Below are positions 8,093 to 15,534 of a DNA stretch of 64,000 nt, piece by piece. How positions within the stretch are numbered: the first letter of the stretch is position 1; the number at the start of each line of letters is the position of its first letter. Under the pieces are notes generated by a model, which did no database searches, was not told the origin of the DNA, and was given only the letters and a program-made list of their open reading frames with translations. Both the position numbers and the translations under genes were made by a program. Source of the DNA: Mycobacterium sp. 1245805.9 (GTDB taxonomy: Bacteria; Actinomycetota; Actinomycetes; Mycobacteriales; Mycobacteriaceae); NCBI RefSeq assembly GCF_001672915.1, contig NZ_LZKR01000223.1, forward strand, positions 1 to 64,000, in the 5' to 3' direction.

Positions 8093-8869
8093 TTAGAACC
8101 AGGCGCTCCAGAATCGGGTGAGCTGGTAGCCCCAGCCCACCAGCTGCTCCGGCACTCCGGAGAAACCGAACAGCCAGAGCACGACCGCGAAGAACCACCG
8201 GCTGCCCGCCAACAGCAGGAACAGCAGGATGAAAAAGCCCCACTGCTTGGCCGGGGCCAGCGCGCGCTGCGTCTCGGGGCTCAGGTGCGGCTCGAGGGCG
8301 TCGTAGCCGTCCAGGCCCGGGACGGGCAGCAGGTTCAGCAGCACGGCGGTGAGCTGGAGGAAGCCCAGGAAGGCCACCCCCGACCACAGCACCGCGTGGT
8401 TCGGGTCGAAAAGGAACCGCGTCGCCACCAGCAGCAGCACCGCCAGCACCAGGTTGGCCGCCGGCCCCGCCAGGCTGACCATGGTCCGGCGGGCGGGCGT
8501 CATGAACCACGTCCGCACGTACACCGCCGCGCCCGGCAGGCCGATCCCGCCCAGCGCGACGACCACGATCGGCAGCAGCAGCGAGAGCGCCGGGTGGCTG
8601 TAGCGCCGTGGGTCCAGGGTCAGATACCCGCGCACGGCGACGTCGTGATCGCCGAATCGCCAGGCCGTCGCCGCGTGCCCGAATTCGTGCAGGCACAGCG
8701 ACACCAGCCAGCCGGCGATCACGAAGATGAACACCCCGGCGTAGGACAACGGCCGCACGCTCGACCCCGCCAGCCAGGCCAGCGCGCCGCCGGCCGCCGT
8801 CAACGCGACCAGGGCCAGGAAGAGCGGGCTGGGCCGCACCGATTCGTGTTGCCGGGCGGGGAAGCTCAC
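8093..8869 (-). CDS. Site-2 protease family (M50) membrane metalloprotease (Rv0359-like)
   Basis: This 258-residue polytopic membrane protein has the zinc-binding H-E-x-x-H motif inside a hydrophobic helix (L-C-L-H-E-F-G-H-A, near residue 65). The second M50 signature is N-L-L-P-V-P-G-L-D-G-Y-D near residue 195, where Asp is the third zinc ligand. It probably cleaves substrates within the membrane. The family belongs to the short, PDZ-less group (Rv0359-like), whose substrates are unknown. It ends 40 bp before the CDF gene on the same strand, with the palindrome between them. It begins 10 bp after the stop of the DoxX-like gene, so those two probably share a transcript. Confidence 0.88.
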   Translation of the reverse strand: MSFPARQHESVRPSPLFLALVALTAAGGALAWLAGSSVRPLSYAGVFIFVIAGWLVSLCLHEFGHAATAWRFGDHDVAVRGYLTLDPRRYSHPALSLLLPIVVVALGGIGLPGAAVYVRTWFMTPARRTMVSLAGPAANLVLAVLLLVATRFLFDPNHAVLWSGVAFLGFLQLTAVLLNLLPVPGLDGYDALEPHLSPETQRALAPAKQWGFFILLFLLLAGSRWFFAVVLWLFGFSGVPEQLVGWGYQLTRFWSAWF

Positions 8870-8879
8870 CCGCTCGAAA

Positions 8880-9260
8880 TTACCTTGGCACCCGCCTTGG
8901 CTGCGGGCGCAGCGCCCAGGAGGCGACGGTCAGGCCCACGAGTATCAGCGGACCGACCAGTGTCGTGGCGGGATCGCAGACCCACAGATGCGACGCCGTC
9001 GCTCCGGTGTAGATGAACATCAGGCCCGCATATGCCCACTCCTTGACCAGGGCGAGACGCGGTGCCAGGAGGACCACCCCGGCCGACAGGTAGCAGACGC
9101 CGAGGATGGTCATGAAATACGGCGGATAACCCAGGTGCGTCACGACACCCTTGAACGGTTCCAGGCGCAACGCGCCCATCACCCCGCCGCCAAAACACTC
9201 GGCGGCGAGCAGGGTGGTAGTCGTCCAGTAGATCCAATCGCGGCGGGCGGACGGTGTCAT
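8880..9260 (-). CDS. DoxX-like four-span membrane protein
   Basis: A protein of 126 residues with about four hydrophobic segments: W-I-Y-W-T-T-T-T-L-L-A-A-E at the start, Y-F-M-T-I-L-G-V-C-Y-L-S-A-G-V-V-L-L, W-A-Y-A-G-L-M-F-I-Y-T-G-A, and L-I-L-V-G-L-T-V-A-S-W. The pattern, including H-L-G-Y-P-P-Y-F near residue 45, matches DoxX_2 proteins. ATG 9260 is preceded by GAGGAGG at a good distance. The longer open frame upstream is antisense to nothing conserved and lacks support. Function is unknown; relatives are tied to thiol/redox or electron transfer. Confidence 0.8.
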   Translation of the reverse strand: MTPSARRDWIYWTTTTLLAAECFGGGVMGALRLEPFKGVVTHLGYPPYFMTILGVCYLSAGVVLLAPRLALVKEWAYAGLMFIYTGATASHLWVCDPATTLVGPLILVGLTVASWALRPQPRRVPR

Positions 9261-9322
9261 CGGCAAAGCCTCCTCACAAGGTCGACACCCCGCCGGCCTG
9301 AAGTTGACCGGCCAACGCTCTG

Positions 9323-9940
9323 CTAGCGGACCAGCAGCCACCCTTCGACGTTGCGGTAGAACGTCGATCGGCGCGACGCCGGGGGCGCCGCGACGCCGTC
9401 GCGCACGACGGTGACACCGGTGCTGCCCAGCTGGGCGGCCCGGCCGGGAACCCAGCGGCCCCGTCGTACCGAGGCCCGCAGGCCGGGCATGGCCAGCGTC
9501 GGCTCGATCCGCACGGCGGCGACCTCGCCGTCGAACAGACGGGTGTCGTCGACGACGGCCTCGCCGTGCACCACCCGCGCGCCGTCGGGGGGCAGCCAGT
9601 GCGCCCGGCCCACGATCACCGACCCGGCCTCGTCGCGGATCAGGGTCACCCGCCGGGCGGAGCCACCAAGGGCGCGCCGCGCCGCGCGACGCCCGGCCGG
9701 GACGCGGTAGGCACGGGTGGCCGGGGTGCGCCGGGCCGGCACGTAGGCCACCTCGACGTCGAGCCGCTCGGCTCGCAGCAACCGGGTGAGCACCGCGGCC
9801 AGGTCGGCGTCGGCGCCGAGGTCCACCAGCCGCCGGTATTGCTCGATCGCGGCGGCGACATCTCCCGTGTGGACCGGCAGGCCGGTCAGCGCCCGCGGTA
9901 CCCGCCGCTCGCCGAACACCAACACCCCCACGGTTTCCAT
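9323..9940 (-). CDS. Conserved mycobacterial hypothetical protein (Rv0358-like)
   Basis: This soluble protein of 205 residues is Arg- and Val-rich, with no signal peptide or membrane span. I recognise no domain with confidence; the C-terminal end (R-S-T-F-Y-R-N-V-E-G-W-L-L-V-R) looks conserved. It is divergent from purA, as Rv0358 is from purA in M. tuberculosis. The start at ATG 9940 has an AGGAGG unusually far upstream (13 bases). The frame stays open upstream through antisense purA, but that extension is a high-GC shadow. No function is assigned. Confidence 0.65.
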   Translation of the reverse strand: METVGVLVFGERRVPRALTGLPVHTGDVAAAIEQYRRLVDLGADADLAAVLTRLLRAERLDVEVAYVPARRTPATRAYRVPAGRRAARRALGGSARRVTLIRDEAGSVIVGRAHWLPPDGARVVHGEAVVDDTRLFDGEVAAVRIEPTLAMPGLRASVRRGRWVPGRAAQLGSTGVTVVRDGVAAPPASRRSTFYRNVEGWLLVR

Positions 9941-9959
9941 GCGTCGGTCGCAACCTCCT

Positions 9960-9969
9960 GGGTTAACCC
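9960..9969. promoter_or_regulatory. Short palindrome in the purA divergent promoter region
   Basis: GGGTTAACCC is a perfect 10-bp palindrome in the 102 bp between the Rv0358-like gene and purA. It may be part of an operator, but it is short and single, so the assignment is weak. A GGGAG ribosome site precedes the purA ATG. Confidence 0.3.
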
Positions 9970-10042
9970 TGGGATAGGGTGTGTCACCGGCTGGACCACA
10001 ATAAGCAGGGTTTGAACACGTGGGATTAGGCGGGAGCAAGTC

Positions 10043-11341
10043 ATGCCGGCAATCGTCCTCATCGGCGCCCAGTGGGGCGACGAGGGCAAAGGTAAGGCAA
10101 CTGACCTGCTCGGCGGGCGCGTGCAGTGGGTGGTGCGCTATCAGGGTGGCAACAATGCCGGGCACACCGTCGTCCTGCCCACTGGGGAACACTTCGCCCT
10201 GCACCTGATCCCGTCGGGCGTGCTCACCCCCGGGGTCACCAACGTCATCGGCAACGGCGTGGTGATCGACCCCGGTGTGCTGCTCGACGAGCTGAAGGGG
10301 CTCGAGGACCGCGGCGTCGACACGTCCAGGCTGCTGATCTCGGCCGACGCCCACCTCCTGTTGCCCTACCACGTCGCCATCGACAAGGTCACCGAGCGCT
10401 ACATGGGCAACAAGAAGATCGGCACCACCGGCCGTGGCATCGGCCCGTGCTACCAGGACAAGATCGCGCGCCAGGGCATTCGGGTCGCCGATGTGCTGGA
10501 ACCCGACCAGCTGACCCACAAGGTCGAGGCCGCCCTCGAGCTCAAGAACCAGATCCTGGTCAAGATCTACAACCGCAAGGCGCTCGACCCGCACCAGGTG
10601 GTCGACGCGCTGCTGCAACAGGCCGAGGGGTTCCGGCACCGCATCGCCGACACCCGGCGGCTGCTCAACACCGCGCTGGAGGAGGGCGAAACGGTCCTGC
10701 TGGAGGGCTCGCAGGGCACCCTGCTCGACGTCGACCACGGCACCTACCCGTACGTCACGTCGTCGAATCCGACCGCGGGCGGTGCGGCCGTCGGCTCCGG
10801 AATCGGGCCGACCCGGATCACCGCCGTGCTGGGGATCCTCAAGGCCTACACCACCCGCGTGGGCTCCGGCCCGTTCCCCACCGAGCTGTTCGACGAGAAC
10901 GGCGAATACCTGTCCAAGACCGGCGGCGAATTCGGGGTCACCACCGGGCGGCGCCGGCGCTGCGGCTGGTTCGACGCCGTCATCGCCCGCTACGCCACCC
11001 GCGTCAACGGCATCACCGACTTCTTCCTGACCAAGCTCGACGTGCTGTCCAGCCTGGAGACGGTGCCGGTGTGCGTCGGCTACCGCATCGACGGGGTGAG
11101 CATCAACGACATGCCGATGACCCAGAGCGACCTCGGTCGCGCCGAACCGATCTACGAGGAGCTGCCCGGCTGGTGGGAGGACATCTCGGACGCGCGGGAG
11201 TTCGACGACCTGCCGGCCAAGGCGCGCGATTACGTGTTGCGGCTGGAAGAGCTTGCGGGAGCACATGTTTCGTGCATCGGCGTCGGTCCCGGGCGCGATC
11301 AGACCATCGTGCGCCGCGACGTCCTGGCGGCCCGCCCGTGA
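10043..11341 (+). CDS. purA: Adenylosuccinate synthetase
   Basis: This 432-residue cytosolic enzyme joins IMP and aspartate with GTP to give adenylosuccinate, the first committed step to AMP. The N-terminal GTP loop W-G-D-E-G-K-G-K holds the catalytic Asp and His/Lys region (residues ~10-20). G-G-N-N-A-G-H-T follows near 38-45 and the G-T-T-G-R-G-I-G-P segment near 130. The substrate loop V-T-T-G-R-R-R-R-C-G-W (~305) and the guanine-binding T-K-L-D near 335 are also present. Length is standard. It overlaps the downstream thioesterase start by 4 bp (GTGA). Confidence 0.98.
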   Translation: MPAIVLIGAQWGDEGKGKATDLLGGRVQWVVRYQGGNNAGHTVVLPTGEHFALHLIPSGVLTPGVTNVIGNGVVIDPGVLLDELKGLEDRGVDTSRLLISADAHLLLPYHVAIDKVTERYMGNKKIGTTGRGIGPCYQDKIARQGIRVADVLEPDQLTHKVEAALELKNQILVKIYNRKALDPHQVVDALLQQAEGFRHRIADTRRLLNTALEEGETVLLEGSQGTLLDVDHGTYPYVTSSNPTAGGAAVGSGIGPTRITAVLGILKAYTTRVGSGPFPTELFDENGEYLSKTGGEFGVTTGRRRRCGWFDAVIARYATRVNGITDFFLTKLDVLSSLETVPVCVGYRIDGVSINDMPMTQSDLGRAEPIYEELPGWWEDISDAREFDDLPAKARDYVLRLEELAGAHVSCIGVGPGRDQTIVRRDVLAARP

Positions 11342-11976
11342 CGGAACCCGACCCGAAAGAACTCGACCCGGAATACGAACACCACGGCGGCTTTCCCGAA
11401 TACGGCCCGGCCACCCCCGGCCCCGGATTCGGCCGGTTCGTCGCGGCCATGCGCCAATTGCAGGACCTCGCGGTGTCCGCCGACCCGGGGGAGGACGTCT
11501 GGGACGACGCGGCCGACCGCGCCGCGGCGCTGGTGGAGGTGCTGGGCCCGTTCCAGGCCGAGGAGGGCAAGGCGCCGGCCGGGCGGACGCCCGACCTGCC
11601 CGGCATGGGCAGCCTGCTGCTGCCGCCCTGGACCTTGACCCGCTACGCCCCCGACGGCGTCGAAATGACCGGATATTTCAGCCGGTTTCACGTCGGCGGC
11701 AACCACGCCGTGCACGGCGGCGTGCTGCCGCTGCTGTTCGACCACATGTTCGGGATGATCTCGCACGCCGCCGGGCGCCCGATCAGCCGCACGGCCTTCC
11801 TGCACGTCGACTACCGCAAGGTCACGCCCATCGACATGCCGTTGCTGGTGCGCGGGCGCGTCACCCGCACCGATGGCCGCAAGGCGTTCGTCGCGGCCGA
11901 GCTGGTCGACGGTGACGACGCGGTGCTGGCCGAGGCCAACGGCCTGATGGTGCGCCTGCTTCCCGGCCAGCCCTAG
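11338..11976 (+). CDS. PaaI-type hotdog-fold thioesterase (Rv0356c-like)
   Basis: This ~212-residue protein has a hotdog domain in its second half. The segment F-H-V-G-G-N-H-A-V-H-G-G-V-L-P-L-L-F-D-H (about residues 120-139) is the 4-hydroxybenzoyl-CoA/PaaI thioesterase signature, with the acidic residue on the central helix; H-V-D-Y-R-K-V-T-P and V-A-A-E-L-V-D-G follow. The substrate is probably an acyl-CoA. A ~75-residue N-terminal extension of unknown role precedes it. The GTG at 11338 overlaps the purA stop and gives an N-terminus (T-E-P-D-P-K-E-L-D-P-E-Y-E) free of purA shadow, so it is preferred. Confidence 0.85.
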   Translation: MTEPDPKELDPEYEHHGGFPEYGPATPGPGFGRFVAAMRQLQDLAVSADPGEDVWDDAADRAAALVEVLGPFQAEEGKAPAGRTPDLPGMGSLLLPPWTLTRYAPDGVEMTGYFSRFHVGGNHAVHGGVLPLLFDHMFGMISHAAGRPISRTAFLHVDYRKVTPIDMPLLVRGRVTRTDGRKAFVAAELVDGDDAVLAEANGLMVRLLPGQP

Positions 11977-12005
11977 GGTTTGCCGAACCGACCTATCCTT
12001 GAGCG

Positions 12006-13238
12006 GTGACTGACGGCTTGAGCCAAGGACAGGACGACAAGACGACCGCGCTGGCCGTGTCGCCGCACCCCGCCCCGCAACCGCCCGAGGACCGCAGGCC
12101 GACGGTGCTGCTGCTCGGGTCCGGCGAGCTGAGCCGGGAGCTGGCGGTCGCGCTGCGCCACCTGGGCGCGCGGGTGGTCGCGGCGGGAGACGACCGGGAA
12201 CTCCCCGCGCACGGCGTGGCCGACCAGTCGCTGACGCTCCCGCTCACCGACGGCGGCGAGCTCTCGAAGGCGATCCACCAGCTCAACCCGGACTTCGTCG
12301 TGACCGTGGCCGACGCGGTGGCCAGTCATGCTCTCGAGGCGCTGACCGGCGAGCGCACCCAACTGGTGCCCAACGCCCGCACCGTCCGGCTCACCTCCGA
12401 CCGCGAGGCCCTGCGCCGGATGGCAGCCGACGAGTTGGGGTTGCCCACCGCGCCGTTCTGGTTCGTTGGCTCGGTCGGCGAGCTGCAGGCGGTGGCCGCC
12501 CACGCCGGCTACCCGTTGCTGGTGAAGCCGGTGTCGGGGCGGGGACATTCGGTGGTCTCCGGGCCCGACGACATCGAACCGGCCTGGCAGCGCGCGCAGG
12601 GGAGTTCGACCGGGCGGGTGCTGGCCGAGACGGTGGTCGAGGTCGACTTCGACGTCACCCTGCTCGCCGTGCGCAGCGAGGGCCCGAACGGTCCGCTGAT
12701 CGAGTTCTGCTCACCCATCGGCCACCGCGACGTCGACGGCGCCGTGCTGGAATCCTGGCAGCCCCAGCAGATGAACGAAGCCGCGGTGGACGCGGCCAAG
12801 TCGATCGCCGCGCGAATCGTCAAGGCGCTCGGCGGGCGCGGCCTCTTCTGCGTCGAGTTGATGATCAAGGGCGACGAGGTGTACTTCGCCGACGTCAGCG
12901 CCCGCCCGCACCCGAGCGTCTGGGTGACCCTGCGCAGCCAGCGGCTTTCGGCGTTCGAACTGCAGGCCCGGACGATTCTGGGCCTGCCGGTGGACACCAT
13001 GATGATGTCGCCGGCCGCCGCGCACGCGATCAATCCCGGTCCCGACGGCGGGCCGTCGGCCACCGACGCGCTGACCCGCGCGCTGCGGGTGCCGGAAAGC
13101 GATCTGCGGGTCTTCGCCCGCGGCTCCGGGCCCGCCGGCCGGGGCGTGGCGTTGGCAACGGCACCGGACGTCGCGGCCGCGCGCGCCGGTGCCCGGCAGG
13201 CCGCGAACGCCCTGAATACGCGGGAGTCACGCGGATGA
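12006..13238 (+). CDS. purT: Formate-dependent phosphoribosylglycinamide formyltransferase 2
   Basis: This 410-residue ATP-grasp enzyme makes formyl-GAR from GAR, formate and ATP in purine synthesis, an alternative to the folate-dependent PurN. Its segments are: the dinucleotide-like L-L-G-S-G-E-L-S-R-E near residue 36, the T-S-D-R-E-A-L-R-R segment near 135, the ATP-grasp loop K-P-V-S-G-R-G-H-S near 180, L-F-C-V-E-L-M-I-K-G near 280, and S-A-R-P-H-P-S-V-W near 300. The start is GTG at 12006, 29 bp after the thioesterase stop. The 3' end overlaps the convergent hydrolase by 12 bp. M. tuberculosis carries purT (Rv0389) next to the rhodanese gene; here a large island separates the two. Confidence 0.95.
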   Translation: MTDGLSQGQDDKTTALAVSPHPAPQPPEDRRPTVLLLGSGELSRELAVALRHLGARVVAAGDDRELPAHGVADQSLTLPLTDGGELSKAIHQLNPDFVVTVADAVASHALEALTGERTQLVPNARTVRLTSDREALRRMAADELGLPTAPFWFVGSVGELQAVAAHAGYPLLVKPVSGRGHSVVSGPDDIEPAWQRAQGSSTGRVLAETVVEVDFDVTLLAVRSEGPNGPLIEFCSPIGHRDVDGAVLESWQPQQMNEAAVDAAKSIAARIVKALGGRGLFCVELMIKGDEVYFADVSARPHPSVWVTLRSQRLSAFELQARTILGLPVDTMMMSPAAAHAINPGPDGGPSATDALTRALRVPESDLRVFARGSGPAGRGVALATAPDVAAARAGARQAANALNTRESRG

Positions 13239-13970
13239 GTTACGCGGACCAGTCAAGCTGAGGATCGCGTGGGCCACCTCGTCCGGGTGGGTCAGCATTC
13301 CGTTGTGCGTCCCCGGAACGACGATGGGTTTTACCCCGAGCCGGGCAGCGAATTCCGGCCCCGGCTGCGGCATCGCTTGATCGCTGTCGCCGGTGACGTA
13401 GGCGGCGGGAATACCGAGACTCGCCGCATCGACGTCGAGAGCGTCAAGGAAATAACCGCCGGGCTGCGGGGTCACCAGATCGGCCACCAACCGCTGCAGC
13501 TCCGGGGCAACGCCTTGCATCAGCAGCTGCTCGACGTGTTCCAGGCTCGATGGAATGGCGTCGAAAGGCGATTCGTCGATCAACCGCAGTATCACCTCGC
13601 GGCTGTCTGGCGGGGTCTCATCGACGAGGGACCTGCCGCCAACCGGCACGAACGCGTTGTAGTAGACGATCTTGGTGACCCGGTCGCCGAGAAAGTGAGC
13701 GGCGCCGGTCGCGGGGTAGCCGCCCCAGCTGTGCGCGGCGAGGATCACGTCGTCGAGCTCCCGCCGGCACACCTCGTCGACGATGTAATCGACCGCGTCC
13801 CTGAGCTGATAACCCGACGGATCATCGCCGTCGCCCAGGCCGGGCAGCGTCAGGGTGATCGCCCGACGACTCGCGGCGCGAAGGCGCTTGGCAACCGGTC
13901 GCCAGGACCAGGCCCCATGCCAGGCGCCCGGGATCAGCACATATGTCGGCCCTTGCGCGTCGAGAGTCAT
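13227..13970 (-). CDS. Alpha/beta hydrolase (salicylate/MeSA esterase-like)
   Basis: A 247-residue soluble enzyme. The N-terminus Y-V-L-I-P-G-A-W-H-G-A-W-S-W is the oxyanion-region signature of the plant methylesterase/EstC-like group. The nucleophile elbow is A-A-H-S-W-G-G-Y (Ser near residue 101), and the catalytic His is probably in G-T-H-N-G-M-L-T-H-P near the C-terminus. It could hydrolyse a small ester or lactone. It is the last gene of the dioxygenase-P450-methyltransferase operon, joined to the methyltransferase by a 4-bp ATGA overlap. It borders purT, so the island begins here. Confidence 0.85.
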   Translation of the reverse strand: MTLDAQGPTYVLIPGAWHGAWSWRPVAKRLRAASRRAITLTLPGLGDGDDPSGYQLRDAVDYIVDEVCRRELDDVILAAHSWGGYPATGAAHFLGDRVTKIVYYNAFVPVGGRSLVDETPPDSREVILRLIDESPFDAIPSSLEHVEQLLMQGVAPELQRLVADLVTPQPGGYFLDALDVDAASLGIPAAYVTGDSDQAMPQPGPEFAARLGVKPIVVPGTHNGMLTHPDEVAHAILSLTGPRNSSA

Positions 13971-15007
13971 CTGGCAAATGCCTCGATCAGGCTGAATTCC
14001 GTTTCGGTGGCGACGATTTGGGTCATCTCGAAGCCGGCCTCGTCGAGGAGTCGCCGATACTCCTTCGCTGTGCGTTCACGCCCATCGTTGAACAACAACA
14101 TTTCGATGTCGGCCAACTTGCCGATGAATTCGCTGCTGTCTTCGGGGATTACCGTCTCGACGAGCAGCAAGGCCGCGCCCGTTGGCGCAGCCCATTTCAC
14201 ATTCCGCAGGATTTCCAGCGCGGCGGCATCGGACCAGTCGTGCAAAATGTGCTTGAGCACATAGGCGTCACCCCCGGCCGGTACACCGCTGAAGAAGGAC
14301 CCTTCGACCAGCCGAACCCGTTGTGCCACATCCAACTTCTGTAGTAGCGGCGCTGCTTCGGCCACCACATCGGGAAGGTCGAACAGCACACCCTGCGCCT
14401 TTGGGGCCGAGGCAAGGATGGCGGCGAGCAAGCGGCCGTGACCGCCCGCTACGTCGACGACGGTTCGGTATGGCGTGAAGTCGTACGCCGCTACGAGCGG
14501 CCCATCCACGTACGCCGACAAGCCCGTCATCGCGTCATTGAAAATCGCGCTGTATTCGGGTTCGTCGCGCAGATAGTCGAAGAACGGCTTACCCCGCAAC
14601 GCCCGGACCGGCGAAGTCCCAGTCCTGATGGCCTCGGTGAGCAGGCTCCAATGTTCGCGCTCCCGCGGTGCGCCCACGAGCCGCGCCAGCGCCGCCATGG
14701 ATACCGGGGCGTCCGAGCGCAGCAGGTCCGCGCGCGGCGTCAGCTCATAGCGGCCATCGTCGCCTTGAGCGAATATGCCCTTACAGATCAGCGCACGCAA
14801 AGCCCTGCGCAGCGCATCGGGATCAGCTCCGACTTTGCCGGCGAGATCATCAAGGTGCAGCGGCCGGTCGGCGAGCGCATCGGCCACTCCCAAGTCGGCG
14901 ACCGCGGTGATCGTCTGGGCTACCCACCCGCCCAGTATTAATCCCTGCATCTCTTTCGCCGGGGAAGACACCTGTCGGTCGAATTGCGTTGTCTCCGAGT
15001 TGTTCAC
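13967..15007 (-). CDS. SAM-dependent O-methyltransferase (ASMT/O-MT family 2)
   Basis: This 346-residue protein has an N-terminal winged-helix dimerisation domain (residues ~25-100; A-V-A-D-L-G-V-A-D-A-L, A-D-P-D-A-L-R-R-A-L-R-A-L). A Rossmann SAM-binding domain follows: V-V-D-V-A-G-G-H-G-R-L-L near residue 180 and the catalytic-His segment L-K-H-I-L-H-D-W near 250. Members methylate hydroxyl groups on phenolic or polyketide small molecules. It is fourth or fifth in an operon with a ring-cleaving dioxygenase, a P450 and two micro-proteins, and is coupled to the hydrolase downstream. The actual substrate is unknown. Confidence 0.88.
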   Translation of the reverse strand: MNNSETTQFDRQVSSPAKEMQGLILGGWVAQTITAVADLGVADALADRPLHLDDLAGKVGADPDALRRALRALICKGIFAQGDDGRYELTPRADLLRSDAPVSMAALARLVGAPREREHWSLLTEAIRTGTSPVRALRGKPFFDYLRDEPEYSAIFNDAMTGLSAYVDGPLVAAYDFTPYRTVVDVAGGHGRLLAAILASAPKAQGVLFDLPDVVAEAAPLLQKLDVAQRVRLVEGSFFSGVPAGGDAYVLKHILHDWSDAAALEILRNVKWAAPTGAALLLVETVIPEDSSEFIGKLADIEMLLFNDGRERTAKEYRRLLDEAGFEMTQIVATETEFSLIEAFAR

Positions 15008-15086
15008 CTAACCTCCTCATGCTGTTGACAAAAAGCGGTCGCGCCGCCGTCAGGCGGTTTGGTCGAATTTCGGACGGCAGTGTTGC

Positions 15087-15269
15087 CTACCAGCTCATCG
15101 CGACGGCGGCCGCCACCAACACGACCGTGACGAGGCCATGGAGAACAAGCTGTCGCAGAACGGTGGCGTGGGCAAACAGGTCCAATTCGGTCGACTGCGA
15201 ATAATCCGGGAGCACATATTGATTGCGCTTCGAGGCGAATCGCAGTCGCGCGCTTCGCTGTGCGGTCAC
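15087..15269 (-). CDS. Single-span membrane micro-protein 2, related to its neighbour
   Basis: A 60-codon ORF with a soluble N-terminus and one C-terminal hydrophobic helix (L-H-G-L-V-T-V-V-L-V-A-A-A-V-A-M), ending in Trp. The GTG start (15269) follows the stop of the preceding micro-protein by 7 bp, with AGGTGA upstream. Around the helix it shares the pattern A-[ST]-x-[VL]-R-Q-[VL]-x-[VL]-H-[SG]-L-[IV]-T-V-x-L-V with the ORF at 15277-15495. That similarity between two tandem small ORFs inside an operon is the main evidence for a real gene. It ends 79 bp upstream of the methyltransferase start. Function unknown. Confidence 0.55.
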   Translation of the reverse strand: MTAQRSARLRFASKRNQYVLPDYSQSTELDLFAHATVLRQLVLHGLVTVVLVAAAVAMSW

Positions 15270-15276
15270 GCTTTGT

Positions 15277-15495
15277 TCACCTATCGAGCCGGTCGGCCGA
15301 ACCCGCTGGCCCGAAGTCGAATTGCACGCAGCGTTGCGGAGGCTTGACAGACATCGGAGGTTCGCCGAAGGTAGCTGCCCACGCGATGGTGATCACAAAG
15401 ACCAGCAGTACCGTGATCAAGCTATGAACACACACTTGGCGCACGGTGCTCGCCAGGGACGGCGTCAGTCGGTAATGCTCCGGAAAATGCGTCAC
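15277..15495 (-). CDS. Single-span membrane micro-protein 1
   Basis: A 72-codon ORF beginning at GTG 15495 with GAAAGG ~7 bases upstream. It sits between the P450 stop (39 bp away) and the second micro-protein (7 bp away), all on one strand. One hydrophobic helix (C-V-H-S-L-I-T-V-L-L-V-F-V-I-T-I-A-W-A, about residues 22-40) is followed by a ~30-residue polar tail with one Cys. The helix and the R-Q-V just before it align without gaps to the second micro-protein. The pair could be a membrane partner or anchor of the P450 or methyltransferase; this is inference. Confidence 0.6.
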   Translation of the reverse strand: MTHFPEHYRLTPSLASTVRQVCVHSLITVLLVFVITIAWAATFGEPPMSVKPPQRCVQFDFGPAGSADRLDR

Positions 15496-15534
15496 GGTAT
15501 GCCTTTCGGTGTCGGGGGATCGGAAGGGTGTAAA

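Noticed and set aside
9323..11266. 647-codon minus-strand open frame spanning purA
   Set aside because: Only the last ~205 codons (9940-9323) are a plausible gene. The rest is antisense to the strongly supported purA and is a high-GC shadow.
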